Part shown: in pieces, positions 8,122 through 8,815 of the stretch | How the letters are laid out: each line of letters starts with the position of its first letter | Position numbering within the stretch: position 1 is the stretch's first letter | From: JBDTNL01 sp039933785 | GTDB lineage: Bacteria; Acidobacteriota; Thermoanaerobaculia; Multivoradales; JAGPDF01 | Reading direction: 5' to 3' | DNA length: 8,815 bases | Assembly (NCBI GenBank): GCA_039933785.1 | Contig: JBDTNL010000112.1 | Span: 1 to 8,815 of the forward strand | Translations under genes and position numbers: made by a program | Notes under the pieces: generated by a model | Seen by the model: only the letters and a program-made list of their open reading frames with translations | Told to the model about the DNA's origin: nothing | Databases searched by the model: none

Positions 8122-8815
8122 GCGACGCCGTCCACTCTCTGCTCCACGCGCTGGAGTTCGAGTTCGTCCGCCGCGCGCTCCTCGCCGGCCTCGCCGCGAG
8201 CATCCTCTGTGGCACGCTCGGCGTGTTCGTGGTCAGCAAGCGGATTTCGTTTCTCGGCGACGGCATCGCGCACGCGGCGTTCGGCGGACTCGGTCTCTGC
8301 TACTTCCTTGGAATCGATCCCCGGATCGGTGCGATCGCAGTCGCCGTCGCCTGCGCGTTGGTGCTCGGATTGGTCGGCAACGAACGCCTGCGCGGCCACG
8401 ACGCGTTGATCGGCGTGCTGTACGCCGGAGGCATGGCGGCGGGGATCCTCTTCCTGCACAAGGCGCCGGGCTATGCGCCCAACCTCTCGGCGTATCTGTT
8501 CGGCAACCTGCTGTTGGTTACTCGCACGGATCTTTGGCTGACGCTCGCCATGACCGCGTTCACCCTGCTCGTCCTTGGCGTCTTGCGGCGCCCCATCGTG
8601 GCGGCGGCGTTCGACGAGGTCTTCGCGTTCGTGCAAGGCGTCCCGGTACGCGGCCTGTTCACGCTGCTCCTGGTGTTGATCGCGCTCGCGGTGGTGGTGC
8701 TGATTCAGGTGGCAGGTGTGGTGCTGGTGGTCGCTCTGCTGACCATCCCACCGCTCACCGGCCGCGGACTCTCGAAGTCGCTTTCCGGAACGATCGCGAT
8801 TTCGGTGGTCGCGGC
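8118..8815 (+). CDS. znuB: Metal (Zn/Mn) ABC transporter permease, 3' end cut off
   Basis: Translation from the ATG at 8118 gives 232 residues and remains open at the window edge; a full family member usually has 260-300. The opening FEFVRRALLAG and the stretch SFLGDGIAHAAFGGLG (44-59) are hallmarks of the ABC-3 (ZnuB/MntC) permease family. Hydrophobic segments at roughly 20-40, 69-87, 96-114, 138-156 and 180-212 fit its multi-helix plan. YAPNLSAYLFGN (119-130) is also typical. The region that usually reads TIPAATA is TIPPLTG here (209-215). The start overlaps the ATPase stop as ATGA. The protein forms the transmembrane channel through which the metal passes from the binding protein into the cytoplasm. 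Confidence 0.9.
   Translation, partial: MSDAVHSLLHALEFEFVRRALLAGLAASILCGTLGVFVVSKRISFLGDGIAHAAFGGLGLCYFLGIDPRIGAIAVAVACALVLGLVGNERLRGHDALIGVLYAGGMAAGILFLHKAPGYAPNLSAYLFGNLLLVTRTDLWLTLAMTAFTLLVLGVLRRPIVAAAFDEVFAFVQGVPVRGLFTLLLVLIALAVVVLIQVAGVVLVVALLTIPPLTGRGLSKSLSGTIAISVVA

Noticed and set aside
8073..8636. Minus-strand open frame opposite the permease gene
   Set aside because: It is antisense to a clear ABC-3 permease, is charged and low-complexity, and has no recognisable domain.

Overview
The window is very GC-rich and gene-dense. Genes are packed head to tail with ATGA stop/start overlaps, and several use GTG starts. A large transmembrane Ser/Thr kinase with a periplasmic TPR tail, a DUF1569 protein and an S4 protein ending in a 'GRPTKRDRR' tail suggest a soil or sediment bacterium of the Acidobacteriota type; Myxococcota or Gemmatimonadota are possible alternatives. 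This placement is inferred from gene style, not from a marker gene.

Layout, left to right. (1) Positions 1-246 hold no convincing gene, only two short inverted repeats. (2) 247-1109 is a two-gene MntA/HepT-type toxin-antitoxin module: a nucleotidyltransferase with GSx10DxD and a HEPN protein with Rx4HxY. (3) 1106-1525, on the minus strand, is an RRM RNA-binding protein with a glycine-rich tail. Its stop codon interlocks with that of hepT in a shared CTAG. (4) A short divergent spacer leads to a plus-strand run: an S4-domain (Hsp15-like) protein at 1633-2052, the 1173-residue kinase-TPR protein at 2062-5583, and a Fur-family regulator at 5580-5951. The spacings (9 nt, then a 4-nt overlap) suggest one transcript. 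(5) A convergent minus-strand DUF1569 gene lies at 5978-6427. (6) A metal ABC transporter operon follows: binding protein (6500-7381), ATPase (7378-8121) and permease (8118 to beyond the window edge).

The regulatory centrepiece is a perfect 20-bp AT-rich palindrome at 6475-6494 in the 72-nt divergent spacer between the DUF1569 gene and the transporter operon. It resembles a Fur-family operator and ends five bases before the GTG start of the binding-protein gene. The simplest model is that the Fur-family protein encoded just upstream, probably Zur-like, represses zinc (or manganese) uptake from this site and may control the DUF1569 gene too. Translational coupling of a sensory kinase to that regulator is the least conventional part of the arrangement. 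It raises, but does not prove, the idea that the kinase modulates metal homeostasis.
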